Shown piece after piece: positions 50,597-62,173 of a DNA stretch of 64,000 nt (its first letter is position 1; each line of letters opens with the position of its first letter). The translations under genes were made by a program, and so were the position numbers. The notes beneath the pieces are model-generated. The model was given only the letters and a program-made list of their open reading frames with translations. It was not told the DNA's origin and made no database searches. This DNA comes from Bolinopsis microptera (taxonomy: Eukaryota; Ctenophora; Tentaculata; Lobata; Bolinopsidae), in assembly GCF_026151205.1 (NCBI RefSeq), contig NC_087084.1, positions 8,986,894 to 9,050,893 on the forward strand, read 5' to 3'.

Positions 50597-51730
50597 GTAA
50601 CAGTGTCTATGGACATTCGATCATGGACAAATCAAAGCACACTGCGGTCAAGTTTTGTGGAATCGAGAAAGCGTCAAAAGCTATCAATGATCCCTTCTTC
50701 AGTTCATTTGAGGAGTGTGGTGAAGAAACGTTCGAGGTATTTTTTTTAATAGTAAGAAATAGTAAGAAATAGTAAGATTTAATAGTAAGAATTAATAGTA
50801 AGAAATTAAATTTAACGTATTGACTTCATATCAGAAATTTAAGATATGGGAGTGCTAGCTTTCAAAGTTTGAAACACGTAATATCTTATACCATTACCAG
50901 ATAACGCTAAAAAAGAAGTCTATCAAACATGACCTACCGATCCAGTTAGGCTTCTTCGTATATCAGTATGCTAAGATGCGAATGCTTAGCTTTTACTACG
51001 ATGTTGTTGATCGATTCGTTGACAGACAAGACTACTGTGTTTTAGAGATGGATACAGGTTTAATTGTAACAGACATAGCCTGACTCATTGTGAGATAATT
51101 GAAAATAGAATCTAAAATAGGTCTAATATATCTACATAGGATATTAAAATGTAAAATCTCAAACTATCCTCAGACAGTTTGTATCTTGCCGTCAGTGGAA
51201 TGGATTTAGACAGTGTTGTAAAGCCTGAAATGACACAAGAATGGGAGGAAGCTAAAAAAGAGTGGTTTCCACGGATTGACAGCAAATCCAATGCGGCATA
51301 CGATCTAAGAACCCCAGGTAACAGAGTAACACAATCATTAAAAGTTATATTTATGTTACTCAAGTACATGGACAATTATTGTAATAAAAGACGTCGTCTT
51401 CAGTTTGTTGTACCGAATTCTATTTCAGGATTATTCAAGATGGAATGGGAAGGTGACGGGTTTGTCGGCTTGGCTGCCAAAACTTATTACTGCTTCCATA
51501 ACGAGTCTCCCGACAAGGATAAACATAGTGCAAAGGGTATCAATAGACATTTCCGCCTGACCAAAGAAGATTATTTGAAGGTTCTCAACAAAGACCCGAA
51601 ACAAGAATTACAAGTAAACAAGGGTGAGGGCATGTACACATACGAACTCACCAAAAAGGGACTTGATCATTTATATGTCAAGAGGAAGGTTTTAGATAAC
51701 GGTATTAGCACGACTCATTTAGATATTTAA
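50597..51730 (+). CDS. polymerase 3' exons: motif B, motif C and thumb
   Basis: Four exons (50597-50736, 50901-51057, 51174-51317, 51429-51730) lie downstream of the LINE insertion. They carry the NSVYG motif B, a Lys/Met-rich segment, LEMDT at one exon end and DSLYLAVSG at the next (motif C DTDS interrupted by an intron). A GLFKMEWEGDGFVGLAAKTY block and KHSAKGINRH follow, as in the thumb of this polymerase class. The gene ends at TAA 51730. No stop occurs inside these exons. Confidence 0.75.
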
Positions 51731-53103
51731 GGTGGTGTGTGATTGTCGACTAATTGAGATGAAAACTTAGCATGGTTTTTTTTCGGATTTTAAACTTTTT
51801 TCATAATACATAACTTGTTTCATTTTGTACACTAAAATGTTTAATACCGTCATTAATAATAACAATACCCGTCATTAATAATAATACCCGTCATTAATAA
51901 AAATAATAATAATAATACCCGTCACTAATAATAATAATAATACCCACCACTAATAATAATAATAATACCCAGCACTAATAATTATAATACCCGACACTAA
52001 TAATAATACCCGTCATTAATAATAATACCCGTCATTATTAATAATGTCCGTCATTATTCCGTATTCATTGGTTATACCCGTCACTAATAAGAATATCCGT
52101 CCCGACACTAATAATAATACCCGTCATTAATAATAATACCCGTCATTATTAATAATGTCCGTCATTATTCCGTATTCATTGGTTATACCCGTCATTAATA
52201 ATAATACCCGTCATTAATAATAATACCCGTCATTAATAATAATACCCGTCATTAATAGTAATACCCGTCATTATTAATAATAATGATACTCAATACTGTT
52301 ACTTATAATAATAATACCCGTCATTGATAATAATACCCGTCATTATTAATAATACCCGTCATTAATAATAATACCCGTCATTATTAATAATACCCGTCAT
52401 TAATAATAATAATACCCGTCATTAATAATAATAATACCCGTCATTTATAATAATACCCGTCATTATTAATAATACCCGTCATTAATAATAATAATACCCG
52501 TCATTAATAATAATAATACCCGTCATTAATAATAATAATACCCGTCATTAATAATAATAATACCCGTCATTAATAATAATAATACCCGTCATTAATAATA
52601 ATAATACCCGTCATTAATAATGATACCCGTCATTAATAATAATACCCGTCATTAATAATAATACCCGTCATTAATAATAATAATACCCGTCATTAATAAT
52701 AATAATACCCGTAATTAATAATAATAATACCCGTCATTAATAATAATACCCGTCATTAATAATAATACCCGTCATTAATAATAATACCCGTCATTAATAA
52801 TAATAATATTCGTCATTAATAACAATAATACCCGTCATTATTAATAATACCCGTCATTAATAATAATACCCGTCATTATTAACACTAATACCGTCACTAA
52901 TAATAATCATAATACCTGTCATTAATAATAATACCCCTCATTAAACCCGTCGTTATTAATAATACCCAATACCCGTAATTAATACCCTTCATCATTGATA
53001 AATTAATACTTTCATTGTCGTTAGAGGTTTCTGAGAGGTATCTCAGAGGTATATATAAGGGGCTTTTAACAGTTAATATGAATTCAATAGTTCTTCATCT
53101 AGC
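51731..53103. repeat. AATACCCGTCATT minisatellite
   Basis: From about 51838 to 53000, a 16-22 bp unit of AATA/ATAA runs plus ATACCCGTCATT is repeated some 60 times with variable AAT spacers. It separates the polymerase gene from the second zinc-finger gene of the Polinton-like element. No coding sequence. Confidence 0.95.
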
Positions 53104-53109
53104 TTGAAA

Positions 53110-54156
53110 ATGAGTAGTAAATCATATTCATGTGATAGTTGTGGAAGGCAGTACAAAAATTCTAAAAGTCTTCGCACCCACCGATACTCGTATCACCGGT
53201 CACAGAAAGATAGCAGAAATATAGATAAGGTCTACAGTTCACCCAATGACTCCGTGAAACTCGACTACGAGTATGGTACTGATTACGCTACTAAGAATAA
53301 GCTTCCAGCAGCCAAAGAATTCACAACAGGTGGTCCTGGATATGATTATTTACAGGATAAAGTTATGGACATTGTACTAATGAAAGCAGACCTAAATATT
53401 CTGCAATCGACTGTCGATGAATTAGACAGACTTGTCCGGAACATGAATGAGGAGACGAAAAGTAATGACAGTGTGAGTAATAATACTCACTTTGATAGAT
53501 ATGAGGACAGCATTCTTCCATCAAATGAACTCAGAATACTCAAACTTACGGTAGAATCAAACAAAAATGATATCAGAGATATTCAAGATACTATGGATAA
53601 TATTGTCTATAAAAACGTTGGACAAGAGATTGACGTTGATTTAAACGAACTGGCAGCCGAAGATCTTATCGATGGTATGATTGAAATAAGGAACTCCTTT
53701 GTTGAAAATGATATAGGCGGGGTGACTGCAGATATTACTAAACTCCGTAACGTCCTCAAGTTAATACTGAAAACGGTAGATCTAAGTAAACTGAGTGAGG
53801 AGGAAATCCAGCTGCTAAATGAAATATCTAATGCTTCGAAGTTAACGGCAAAAGCAATGATACACGAAAATTTTAATCATCTCGTGAACATGTTTGACCG
53901 GATGAAAACTGATCTTGATGAATTATATGAGCCATCTGATTCTGAGAAACAGGAAATAAAATCTGTAAATGAAGAAGAGAAATCGGACCCTGATGACAAT
54001 AACTCTATGACTGATCAGTCAGAATCTGAAACGGCATCAGACAAGGAAGAAGAACAGTACTCATCGGATTCTAATAGTAGTGAAATTGATCCGTCAGAAT
54101 TAGAAAGCACGCTAGATAATCATTCCATTTCACAATCTGAGGATCAAAGTGACTGA
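53110..54156 (+). CDS. Polinton-like zinc-finger/acidic coiled-coil protein
   Basis: The ATG at 53110 is preceded by AAA in a good context. Residues about 7-29 form a single C2H2 finger (CDSCGRQYKNSKSLRTHRYS, then YH). The middle (about 80-270) is helical, with heptad-like LKLTVES and Asp/Glu-rich segments. The last 70 residues are a Ser/Glu/Asp tail. No catalytic motif. Single exon. It precedes a polymerase-N-domain gene, as the zinc-finger gene at 31800-37565 precedes the polymerase, so the two pairs look like an ancient duplication inside the element. Role unknown; nucleic-acid binding is inferred. Confidence 0.65.
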   Translation: MSSKSYSCDSCGRQYKNSKSLRTHRYSYHRSQKDSRNIDKVYSSPNDSVKLDYEYGTDYATKNKLPAAKEFTTGGPGYDYLQDKVMDIVLMKADLNILQSTVDELDRLVRNMNEETKSNDSVSNNTHFDRYEDSILPSNELRILKLTVESNKNDIRDIQDTMDNIVYKNVGQEIDVDLNELAAEDLIDGMIEIRNSFVENDIGGVTADITKLRNVLKLILKTVDLSKLSEEEIQLLNEISNASKLTAKAMIHENFNHLVNMFDRMKTDLDELYEPSDSEKQEIKSVNEEEKSDPDDNNSMTDQSESETASDKEEEQYSSDSNSSEIDPSELESTLDNHSISQSEDQSD

Positions 54157-54253
54157 AATTAATGAATAAAATTGACCTCCGGAACAAAGACTATAAAAGC
54201 ATCTGGGAGAACTGCTTTTCAAAATTTATCTTCTGCTGTCAATATTATTAGTT

Positions 54254-54709
54254 ATGGACCGTTCCACACTTGCACAAATTCCTGGAGAATATCAGGATAT
54301 TTACAAAAGGAGTTGGAACAACACAATTAAAACGAGTGTGAGACAGGGTCGATTGAAAGATGTTTACCATTTTCCTATACTCACCATGGATAATAGTGCG
54401 ATCTTAAGAAAAGCTGAAGAAGTTGTTGCAAAATACAACGAGAAGTTCAAAGTTAATGTGGCGTTTGGATTTATTCTCAAGGACAGGACTACAGATGAAC
54501 TAAAGTTCTTTCATCCGTCAAACAACACGATGCTGTTTACACTCCCTCGATTATTAGAAACTCCGTCTGATTATAGACAATTTATTGAGGATATTGAGCA
54601 ACAAGACGCCTTTGACTATGCTCGACTACACAGACCATCAACAAAATGGACAGTGGAAAGAATTGTGTGCGTACGATTTGATATTTATAGATTTAAACTA
54701 AGACCTTAA
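54254..54709 (+). CDS. stand-alone paralogue of the polymerase N-terminal domain
   Basis: This 151-codon single-exon ORF has an ATG at 54254 and TAA at 54709. VNVAFGFILKDRTTDELKFF parallels IKISLGVILFNKTTEEYAFY in the polymerase N-terminus (from 37655). HRPSTKWTVERI parallels SRPNSQWTIAKV (from 38133). It therefore matches only the N-domain and lacks exonuclease or polymerase parts. It is either a free-standing adaptor version of that domain or a truncated duplicate. 54710-54898 before the inverted repeat is AT-rich without features. Confidence 0.65.
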   Translation: MDRSTLAQIPGEYQDIYKRSWNNTIKTSVRQGRLKDVYHFPILTMDNSAILRKAEEVVAKYNEKFKVNVAFGFILKDRTTDELKFFHPSNNTMLFTLPRLLETPSDYRQFIEDIEQQDAFDYARLHRPSTKWTVERIVCVRFDIYRFKLRP

Positions 54710-54898
54710 TTTAATTCTGTCAAAACTTATTTTTGGATGTGTATCGTGTAAATAATATTCAGCTAATGCTATTCGTAAAAACTTATTCATTTTCATTTAT
54801 TTTTCTAACCAGTTACGAATCATTTGTTTTATTTTTCAACAACATCAGTCAGCTAGTTATATTGATAGATTGTGGAAATTAATCACTAGAAACGATTA

Positions 54899-55196
54899 AA
54901 TGAGTCACTCAAGTGATCTATAGGACAAGGATAGCGTGCTGCAGGTGGCACATTATAACTTCACTTTGACCCACTCTAATCTGGTAAGATCGTTACACGA
55001 TAAGATCACAAATTTGTACCGTGAGCAATGAACATGACGTAATAATCAAGTTACATCCAGTATAGTTTCCACATGGAACATGATATCACACTAGTTACAA
55101 GGACGCCGCCGGTAACATTACGTAATATGCTTACTTTCATTATGTGTGCCCCACTTTTTCCCAAAATGGCTATTGAAAAATGCATCATATACTACT
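54899..55196 (-). repeat. right terminal inverted repeat of the Polinton-like element
   Basis: Inverse of 31048-31345. It ends ACTACT directly before the TATAGA duplication (55197-55202), where the Penelope-like sequence resumes. Confidence 0.9.
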
Positions 55197-56199
55197 TATA
55201 GATCTTGTTAAAGATTCAACTGCAGCTCTCATAAAACTCGAGCAATTGGCAGCTTCCGGACAAGTAGTCGATACTTGGATCAGCTTCAGTATAGATATTG
55301 TTTCTCTGTACGATTCTCTGCAACATAGCTTGGTGATGTCAGCCTTAGATGATGCTATGGAATCGTGTAGACCAGATTGGTCTGAGGAGTTCAGGACTTG
55401 GCTGAAGGGACTGATACGGCTTAGTTTTGATTCGGCAGTCTTGAAGAATGCAGACAACTGGTATGAGGTCGTTAATGGTGTACCCACTGGAGGTATCAAT
55501 TCAGTGGATTGCGGTAACATTGCTTTGTTCTTTGTCCTAAAGAGTCTGGTTTACGACCCGGTTGTTAGACCAGAGGAGCTCAAGAACCTTGATCGGTTTG
55601 TGGATGATATTTCGGGCCAAGGTATGTGGAGAGGTTCTATGATTGGTTTTGAAGAATGGGTAGGGTCATTACGCAGTAAGATGGTTGATAACTATGGCTT
55701 AGATATTACATACGAAGTGAAACCAATGACGGAGTTCACTCAGTTCCTGGACATTCAGTACAAGTTTGTTGGAGGGAGACTCACAACAGATCTGTTTAGG
55801 AAACCTACTGACGCCAACAGGTATCTTGAATTCTCAAGTTTCCATCCACGACATACCTTCCGGAGTATAGTCTTCTCACAGGCACTTCGATACAGAAGGA
55901 TAATCAATGATGACGTCTTGCTGGATGAGAGATTGGCAGAGCTTCAGTTGTTTTTTGAGCGGTCTTCATATCCTACTGATATGGTGAGAGAGGTCATCAG
56001 TGATGTCAGATCGATACCAAGAACTTTACAGTACAAGGCAAAGATCAGGGTCCCCCTTCTTTCACACCATGGATTGTTACATTCGGTGCGGGCTATGAGG
56101 AAACCAAGGAAAAGGCTAAAGAGGCCAGTAACATCATCTCAAATAGCCGTACATGGAGCAGTGAGAACCCTGAGAGGATCCCTTAACTCCAAGTGGTGA
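55197..56199 (+). pseudogene. Penelope-like element reverse transcriptase, C-terminal part
   Basis: This continues the RT cut at 31041. SFSIDIVSLYDSL holds the first catalytic Asp. VNGVPTGGINSVDCGNIALF follows (PLE-type LPTGG block), then LDRFVDDISG (catalytic DD), and a Lys/Arg-rich C-terminal part with FRKPTDANRYL. These blocks match Penelope-like, not LINE, reverse transcriptases. The frame stops at 56199, while the GIY-YIG part continues in the -1 frame, so an indel separates the two. Confidence 0.8.
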
Positions 56200-56774
56200 C
56201 CAGGCGAGCCCCTAACTTAAAGGACACTTTATTCAAGAGAAAGAAGCTTGCCTTAGGTTCAGAGTCAAGAACAACTGACCCATGCACCAAACCTGGTGAG
56301 AAGAAGAAAGGCAGACCCTGCCAAACTTGTCACCTTGTTAGTGGCAATTCCATGGTCTCCAATAATGGACACTCAGTCAGAACTCAAGGTGGTAACTGTA
56401 AGACACGCAACATTGTGTACGGCGCGACGTGCAAACTTTGTACTGTTAATAACGTATACGTGGGAAAAACAGTCACCAGCCTCAGCCAACGTGTGAATGG
56501 TCATCGCAGTAAATATTATGAGATTTTAGAGGCGAGTAGTAAGGGGAATGTTGAGAGCCACAGAGATTTTGATGACGAGAATGTTTTAGGGGCACATCTT
56601 TTTTCAGTTCATAATTTGAGGGAGAGATCTGATTTCAATGAAAGTTTCCATTTTGATATTTTGTGTTCTACATCCCCAGATAATATTAGAAAGTCAGAAC
56701 AGTTTTATATTAACAAATTGAAGACACTTTATCCGTTTGGCCTGAACAATGTGAATTCCGTTTCTGGAAGCTAA
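56187..56774 (+). pseudogene. Penelope-like element GIY-YIG endonuclease domain
   Basis: About residues 1-20 are the RAPNLKDTL linker typical of PLEs. CQTC and CKLC follow, then NVYVGKTVTSLSQRVNGHR, the GIY-YIG core with the catalytic Arg region. AHLF and SEQFYINKLKTLYPFGLNN (catalytic Glu and the family's GLN end) close the domain. It is frame-displaced from the RT by one base near 56187-56199. Its presence identifies an endonuclease-plus PLE. TAA at 56774. Confidence 0.8.
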
Positions 56775-57329
56775 TTTTTCATGGTGTCCCGAATTTTATT
56801 TTTAAATCGTCCATTTTTTGTTTATATATGCAGTCTATCAATTTTTGAATTGCGTCTTTTTGATCTAATGAACTACTGCAGACTCCACATTATTATAGTA
56901 TATGCCATTAATTTTGTTCCGATTTTAAACTATTCCATTTTGACGAGATGCTAAATTAATAATTTTTTGAGAATTTACTACATTTTTGATGAGAATTTTT
57001 GACATTTTCAAACTAACCATTGATATTCTCAGATTATGTGACTGATTAAATGCTGAAGATAAAAGAAATATATTCATTTTGCTAAGATTATGTTTGCGTT
57101 TCATTGCTCAACAGCTGTTCGAAGGATCAAATTTAAGATTTTCAAATATTGAAGATAAAATTTTCTGAACCGAAACTTCACAGATTTGACTGAGTTATTT
57201 TTAGTGATCGATGAATCAGTCGTGCTTGCCAGCTCTGTGATAATCAGTAATCACTTACAAATTGAGAATGCCACATATTTCATAGAATAATTCCGTTTAA
57301 ATTCAGGGTATAATTTTGAGCACAAATCA
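56775..57329. other. Penelope-like element 3' flank, AT-rich
   Basis: No coding sequence. TTTTCAAATATTGAAGATAA near 57140 is similar to TTTTCAGATATTGAAGATGA near 29870, on the other side of the nest. This could be the terminal direct repeats that PLEs often carry; the match is short. Confidence 0.3.
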
Positions 57330-57768
57330 CCATGAGAGTTGCTTATTTAATTATTCGGTTAAGATATTACTGGATGTGGATTGTGGATGTAGTAGATATA
57401 GAAATTTCAAACACCATGACCAGATTGAAGAAACTGGATAATCATCTCATGCTTAAGACACCAAAAAATAAAAAGTCTAAAGTTGATGACAGACGTTTCG
57501 CAAGCCATGCACCGGTTGCATGGAACTCTCTTCTGATACTAACTGTTTCAAGCGAATGTTGAAGAACCATTTTCATAATCAGTTTTGATGTCTTTTCTCT
57601 TGCCTTCGCCTTATAATGGGTCATACTTTTATTCACATTTACACACTAATTCCTCGCATTACTCACAGTCAACCGCTCTGACATGGTTGACCACCTTTCT
57701 TGTGTTGTTGGTTAAGTTTAACCATTTGAGCGGGATACAAACACCTGATTTCATTTCAAATACATATT
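57330..57768 (+). mobile_element. 5'-truncated copy of the CR1/L2-like LINE
   Basis: The sequence closely matches the last part of the ORF2 and 3' UTR at about 27410-27985, including SNTMTRLKKLDNHLMLKTPK, RFASHAPVAWNSL and the 3' terminus GAGCGGGATA..CATTT. A deletion after AWNSL breaks the frame. It is a dead-on-arrival insertion of the same family. Confidence 0.85.
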
Positions 57769-57876
57769 ATGTTGTATTTTAGATCTTAATTTCATGTCAT
57801 TTGTATATTGTATCCCCACAATCTTTTACTTTTTATTGTTTGTGTTTATCATTATTATACCATTTATTAATCTTAC

Positions 57877-58184
57877 TATATATAAAGCGAGACGATATAT
57901 ATGGATGGATCCGTGCCATTTTACTGACACCACGGCATCAACTTTAACGCGACTTTCCGCAAAAACCGTAAAAGATATACAACTGAAACTTTTTTGACTG
58001 GGTCAAATGCCTTTATGGCCTTCAAATCAGCATAAAAAAAAAAAATATTGGCCAAGGAATAAGAATTTTAGTATCCAAAATTTGGACCCCCAAGTGGTGT
58101 CAAAAACGCGAATTAAATAGATATTAATTATTTTAGTCTCTTGAGTCTTGACACCACTTTAGGGTTAGACGGGTTCCTGCTAGT
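57877..58184 (-). mobile_element. 0.3 kb unclassified repeat, copy 2
   Basis: Inverse of 41581-41900. It begins with TATATATAAAGCGAGACG and ends GGGTTCCTGCTAGT. It lies just after the truncated LINE. The TA-rich end again faces a TA-rich flank. Confidence 0.75.
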
Positions 58185-58428
58185 TCATATAAAGCGCCGG
58201 TTATGCGTAACTATAAATTAAATAAATGTTATTGATGAGAAAAGTAAATAATCGTTTACAAAGATATTTCGGTTTTATTAATAAGTAAACTTGAAAAGTG
58301 CAGCCGGAAAAAAATACATATAAACTTTGAAATTAACCAGAAAAATGTTTCATGATCATTTAAAAATTGAAAATATAACACTAAAAGGTAATGTCTATTC
58401 TAAATATTCTGTTCCTATCTCGGTCTTC

Positions 58429-58618
58429 TTACAACATATGGAAGATAACTGCCAAGAGGGGCGCCAAAACAAACGCTAGAGTTGACGCAGAATTGCATTT
58501 GTCGGTGAAGCATTCGAGACATCTTTTGTCTTCCTTTGCTTCTTTAGGACACGGTCCACAACCCTTGTTAGCCACGCTATAGGTTTGTTCTATCAAGAGT
58601 ACCGCTGAATGCTCGGGT
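58429..58618 (-). CDS. Ly6-like terminal exon with GPI-anchor signal
   Basis: The exon runs from acceptor CAATATTTCAG to TAA. The last Cys-Asn pair (CNSAS) is followed by 17 hydrophobic residues and the stop, the standard arrangement for a GPI-anchored Ly6 protein. Confidence 0.6.
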
Positions 58619-60144
58619 CTGAAATATTGGGCGGTTAATTTTTTCAATTAATTCAATACTTTTTAGATTAATACTTGATACTTAGTTACCTAAAAAGTGC
58701 CAAACTAGATAATAGCTAGGAAGGGGATTGCAATAATGAAACTTAAAGTTGATAAACTACCGTTAATTTCGCTAATTATTACTAGCTAATAACTACTGTT
58801 AATTTGGATAGTAAGTGATAAGTAAGTGATAAGCAAACAAGTTGATTATTGGTATTTTGGTGTGAATCCTCATTTTCGTACTTGTTGCATGCGATGGCAG
58901 TGGCTTCCTCAGCGTGACAAATTGTCGCTGTTTCGGATTTCACTAATTTGTCTGATACCAGGCTGTAGTCGAAACACTCGAACGTTTTTGCTCCAGCTGA
59001 AGATTGATGGGTGTCAGTAATGTTATAGCTAATCTGGATTCTGGGGAGCACAAAATAATGAGTAGGCTAGGAGTTTTATGGATTATTGCTGGAAAAACGT
59101 CAGCTGGAAAGAGGGGACAATTGCAATGCCCACCACGCAAAGTGGAGGTGGAGTTAGGACAAACAGTGACACTATCGTTAGCGGGGCGGAGGCAGATATG
59201 TGTGCCTTGCAAGAGGTGGGGACTGGGGACAGTATTAGACACTTATAGAGTCCAGGACTTGATAAATGTAGTGTTATGATGAACACTGCAAGAAATAAGT
59301 TACTGTGCGGCGCTCAGCCTGTCATTCCACCGAATCTTTATTCTACATATGTTTATGAACATTATAGCCAAGGGTCCCCAGGTAAGGAATAATACGAAAG
59401 GGAAGCGGGAATGGGGAACAAGATCAAGAGAAATGCGCCAAATCATGTTCCAATTAGCAAGCAATGTTTGACCTGTTCGTTATTTGTTATTGTTCATTGA
59501 CCCTCAACAAACAAATGTCAGATATGCAAAATTTGATATGTATTTTATGTATCAATGATCATATTGATATAGTTCAAAATTTGATTTATTATGTCTTTAT
59601 GTCTCCATTGCAAATTCATATTTACCTGGAGTTACGTCTACGTTACATCCGGCGTCTGCTGTGGCAACGCATTGGGCACATGTCGCAGTACTGTCAGCAG
59701 GGCACTCTCCACACCCGTACGCTTGAGCACTCGCACCTCCGTAGTACTGCGACCACACTGGACTGAGGGAATGGTGGATTTTAAATTGGTGTAATAAAGA
59801 TAGTAATAGTATGCTGAAAGTAAAACACGGAAAGAGTTGTATTGGGTTCGATGTGGGTTTGGACACCCGTTGAAAGTCACATCAAAGTAGTCAAAATATT
59901 GTAAGTTCATTTGTTAGCTGGATGTGAGATGTGACCATTCATCAATGACTCGAGTGTATTTAAAACCATCAGAGTCGAAGTAGTTTTTTTTTATTTTCCA
60001 GCATTCAATTCTGAAATTGAAAATATCTTATTTTATGAAAAAAAGGAAAAGTTGCAACTCACGATGTACATGCGAGAACTCCGTCCGCGCACTGCACGTG
60101 ATTGTAGCCAGTACCACCATTACACAATATGTCTACCGCCGCTG
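58429..60144 (-). CDS. two-domain Ly6/three-finger GPI-anchored protein (partial gene)
   Basis: Minus-strand exons at 60144-60063, 59762-59626, 58996-58882 and 58618-58429 have plausible borders. The first encodes ILCNGGTGYNHVQCADGVLA and CTS. The second encodes CGECPADSTATCAQCVATAD and CNVD. The third encodes TFECFDYSLVSDK, then ICHAEEATAIACNK. The fourth encodes GCGPCPKEAKEDKRCLECF and DKCN, followed by a hydrophobic end (LAFVLAPLLAVIFHML) and stop. Two cycles of an N-terminal C..C half and a C-terminal C..C..CN half fit two Ly6/uPAR domains, and the hydrophobic tail fits a GPI-anchor signal. Such proteins sit on the outer cell surface. The signal-peptide exon was not found. Exons between may be missed (an open stretch at 60015-59915). 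Two separate genes remain possible. Confidence 0.55.
59626..59762 (-). CDS. Ly6-like exon, second half of domain 1
   Basis: The exon runs from acceptor CCCTCAG to donor GTAAAT. Six cysteines include the CxxC spacing (GCGECP, CAQC) and a final CN, as at the end of a three-finger domain. Confidence 0.5.
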
Positions 60145-60229
60145 TGGGTGTTTACTGTTTACGTTGTTTATTCTCAAATTTGTATTGTACTGTTAGTGTT
60201 TATCTTTAAAATCTTCTGATATTCTTTAA

Positions 60230-62173
60230 GGGGGGGGGGGGGGGGGGTTCACCCTGATTTTTTTGTGAAACTTGGTTTCGAGATAGCAGTTGACCAACAA
60301 ACTAAGACCGGTGACCAAACTTTTGAGGGGGTCCTGGACCCGAACCGCCAAACGGTGCTCGCGGGGCAGCCACGCCCATATTTGGTCCAAATTAGGCCCA
60401 ATTTGCCCAAAACCCAGATTTTAGGTGCTCTACTTGTAGCTAGTGATCCCTTGAACTCGTATATAAAATTGATTTTGGCTCCATGATTGTCAGCTCAATA
60501 TCTACCTAACTGTGGATTCTGTGTTCAAATAATCGCAAAAAATGAACAAAATCGCCCATATCTCAGTTCAAAACAATAAAACTCAATAGGGTTTCAATAT
60601 TTTTTCATGAAATTTTCAGAATCAACGTAGAATTGACTCATGACCCTAAGTTTTGGGACAGAATTTTGAGTTAGGCCTTTAAAAAAATTTGGCGGCAAAA
60701 TTCTGAAAAATGCCCGGCAAATTTCAGAATTTGGCTGCCAAATTTGTTTTAAGGTCATGACGGGGGGGGGGGGTGCAGGTACTTTTTTGATGGAACATAT
60801 GCTGACTTTTCGAAATTTCTGAAAATAACCACCCACCCACCTCCTTCACGAATGGAATAACAAAAAAGTACCACGGTACTTTTCGAAATTTTCCCGAATG
60901 ACCCCCCACCCCCTCCTTTTTTTTCAAAAAATTCTGTTCATCAGTTTTCCTAAACTGAAGATGTTATGACACCTCGATGTGACTTGTGAGCAGGGTTGCT
61001 GGCATTTTTGAGATTCATTTTTAAGGTTTTTTCACGTCTTTTAAGGCCCCTTTTGACCCATTTTTAAGGTCCAAAACAGTTAAATTGAGGTTTTTTAAGG
61101 TCCGCAGTGCGAAAAGTTTGGACAAACGCAATACAATAAAATGGAAAATAATTTCAGAAAAACCCAATTAGATCTACAACAAGCTAGGTATATTTCAGAA
61201 AAACCCAATTAGATCTACCACAAGCTAGGTATAATTTCAGAAAAACCCAATTAGATCTACAACAAGCTAGGTATAATTTCAGAAAAACCCAATTAGATCT
61301 ACAACAAGGTAAGGTATAATTTCAGAAAAACCCAATTAGATCTACACCGAGCTAAGTATAATTTCAGAAAAATCCAATTAGATCTACAACAAGCTAGGTA
61401 TAATTTCAGAAAACCCCAATTCTAACATTTTGGTAATGAAAAAGACAAAAGTACCATGTACTTTTATAATCATGTTTTGGGGTACCCTTCTTTTTTTTGG
61501 GACAAAAAAAGTACCATGATACTTTTCGAAAATTTCAAAAAACACCCACCCACCCCTCGGGCACTTTTAGGGGTTATGTTCCATCAAAAAAGTACCTGCA
61601 CCCCCCCCCCCCCCCCCCCCCCCCCTCCAATTCTACGTTGATTCTGAAAATTCATAAAAAAATATTGAAACCCTATTGAGTTTTATTGTTTTGAGCGAAG
61701 TCAGTTTCGCAAATATGGCGAACTGAGATATGGGCGATTTTGTTCATGTTTTGCGATTATTTGAATACAGAATCCACAGTTGAGCTAACAATCATAGAGA
61801 ATGTGTAGTTTAGGCTTATCTTTCATATAAAGTTGGTTTCATTCAAAAATATTGATATTTGACCAATTTATGGGCCAAAATCGATCAAATTAGTTGCGTA
61901 TGCCCAAATATGGGCATATAGTTTTTAGCTCGTAACTCAGTCATTTTTTGTCCAATCTTGATAAAATTTCATATACGAGTTCAGGGGATCACTAGCTACA
62001 AGTAAAGCACCTAAAATCTGGGTGAGAAGTAAAAGAAGTGCCCCGCGGAACGCGGGCACCATTTGGCGGTTCAAGTCCAGGACCCCCTCAAAAGTTCGGT
62101 CACCGGTCCTAGTTTGTTGGTCAACTGCTATCTCGAAACCAAGTTTCACAAAAAAATCAGAGTGAACCCCCCC
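60230..62173. mobile_element. 1.94 kb foldback element with poly-G/poly-C ends
   Basis: A run of 18 G and GTTCACCCTGATTTTTTTGTG at the left match CACAAAAAAATCAGAGTGAAC and a C run at the right. Inverted similarity continues for about 250 bp (60230-60480 against 61930-62173) and again internally (60575-60780 against 61560-61710). Almost the whole element can fold back. It encodes no protein I recognise. Poly-G/C tracts also occur at the inner arms near 60762 and 61601. Target duplication not resolved because of the homopolymers. Confidence 0.7.
61150..61425. repeat. 43-bp tandem repeat in the foldback loop
   Basis: Six copies of a unit containing ATTTCAGAAAAACCCAATTA and GATCTACAACAAGCTAGGTA lie in the centre of the foldback element. 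Copies differ by a few bases. Confidence 0.9.
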
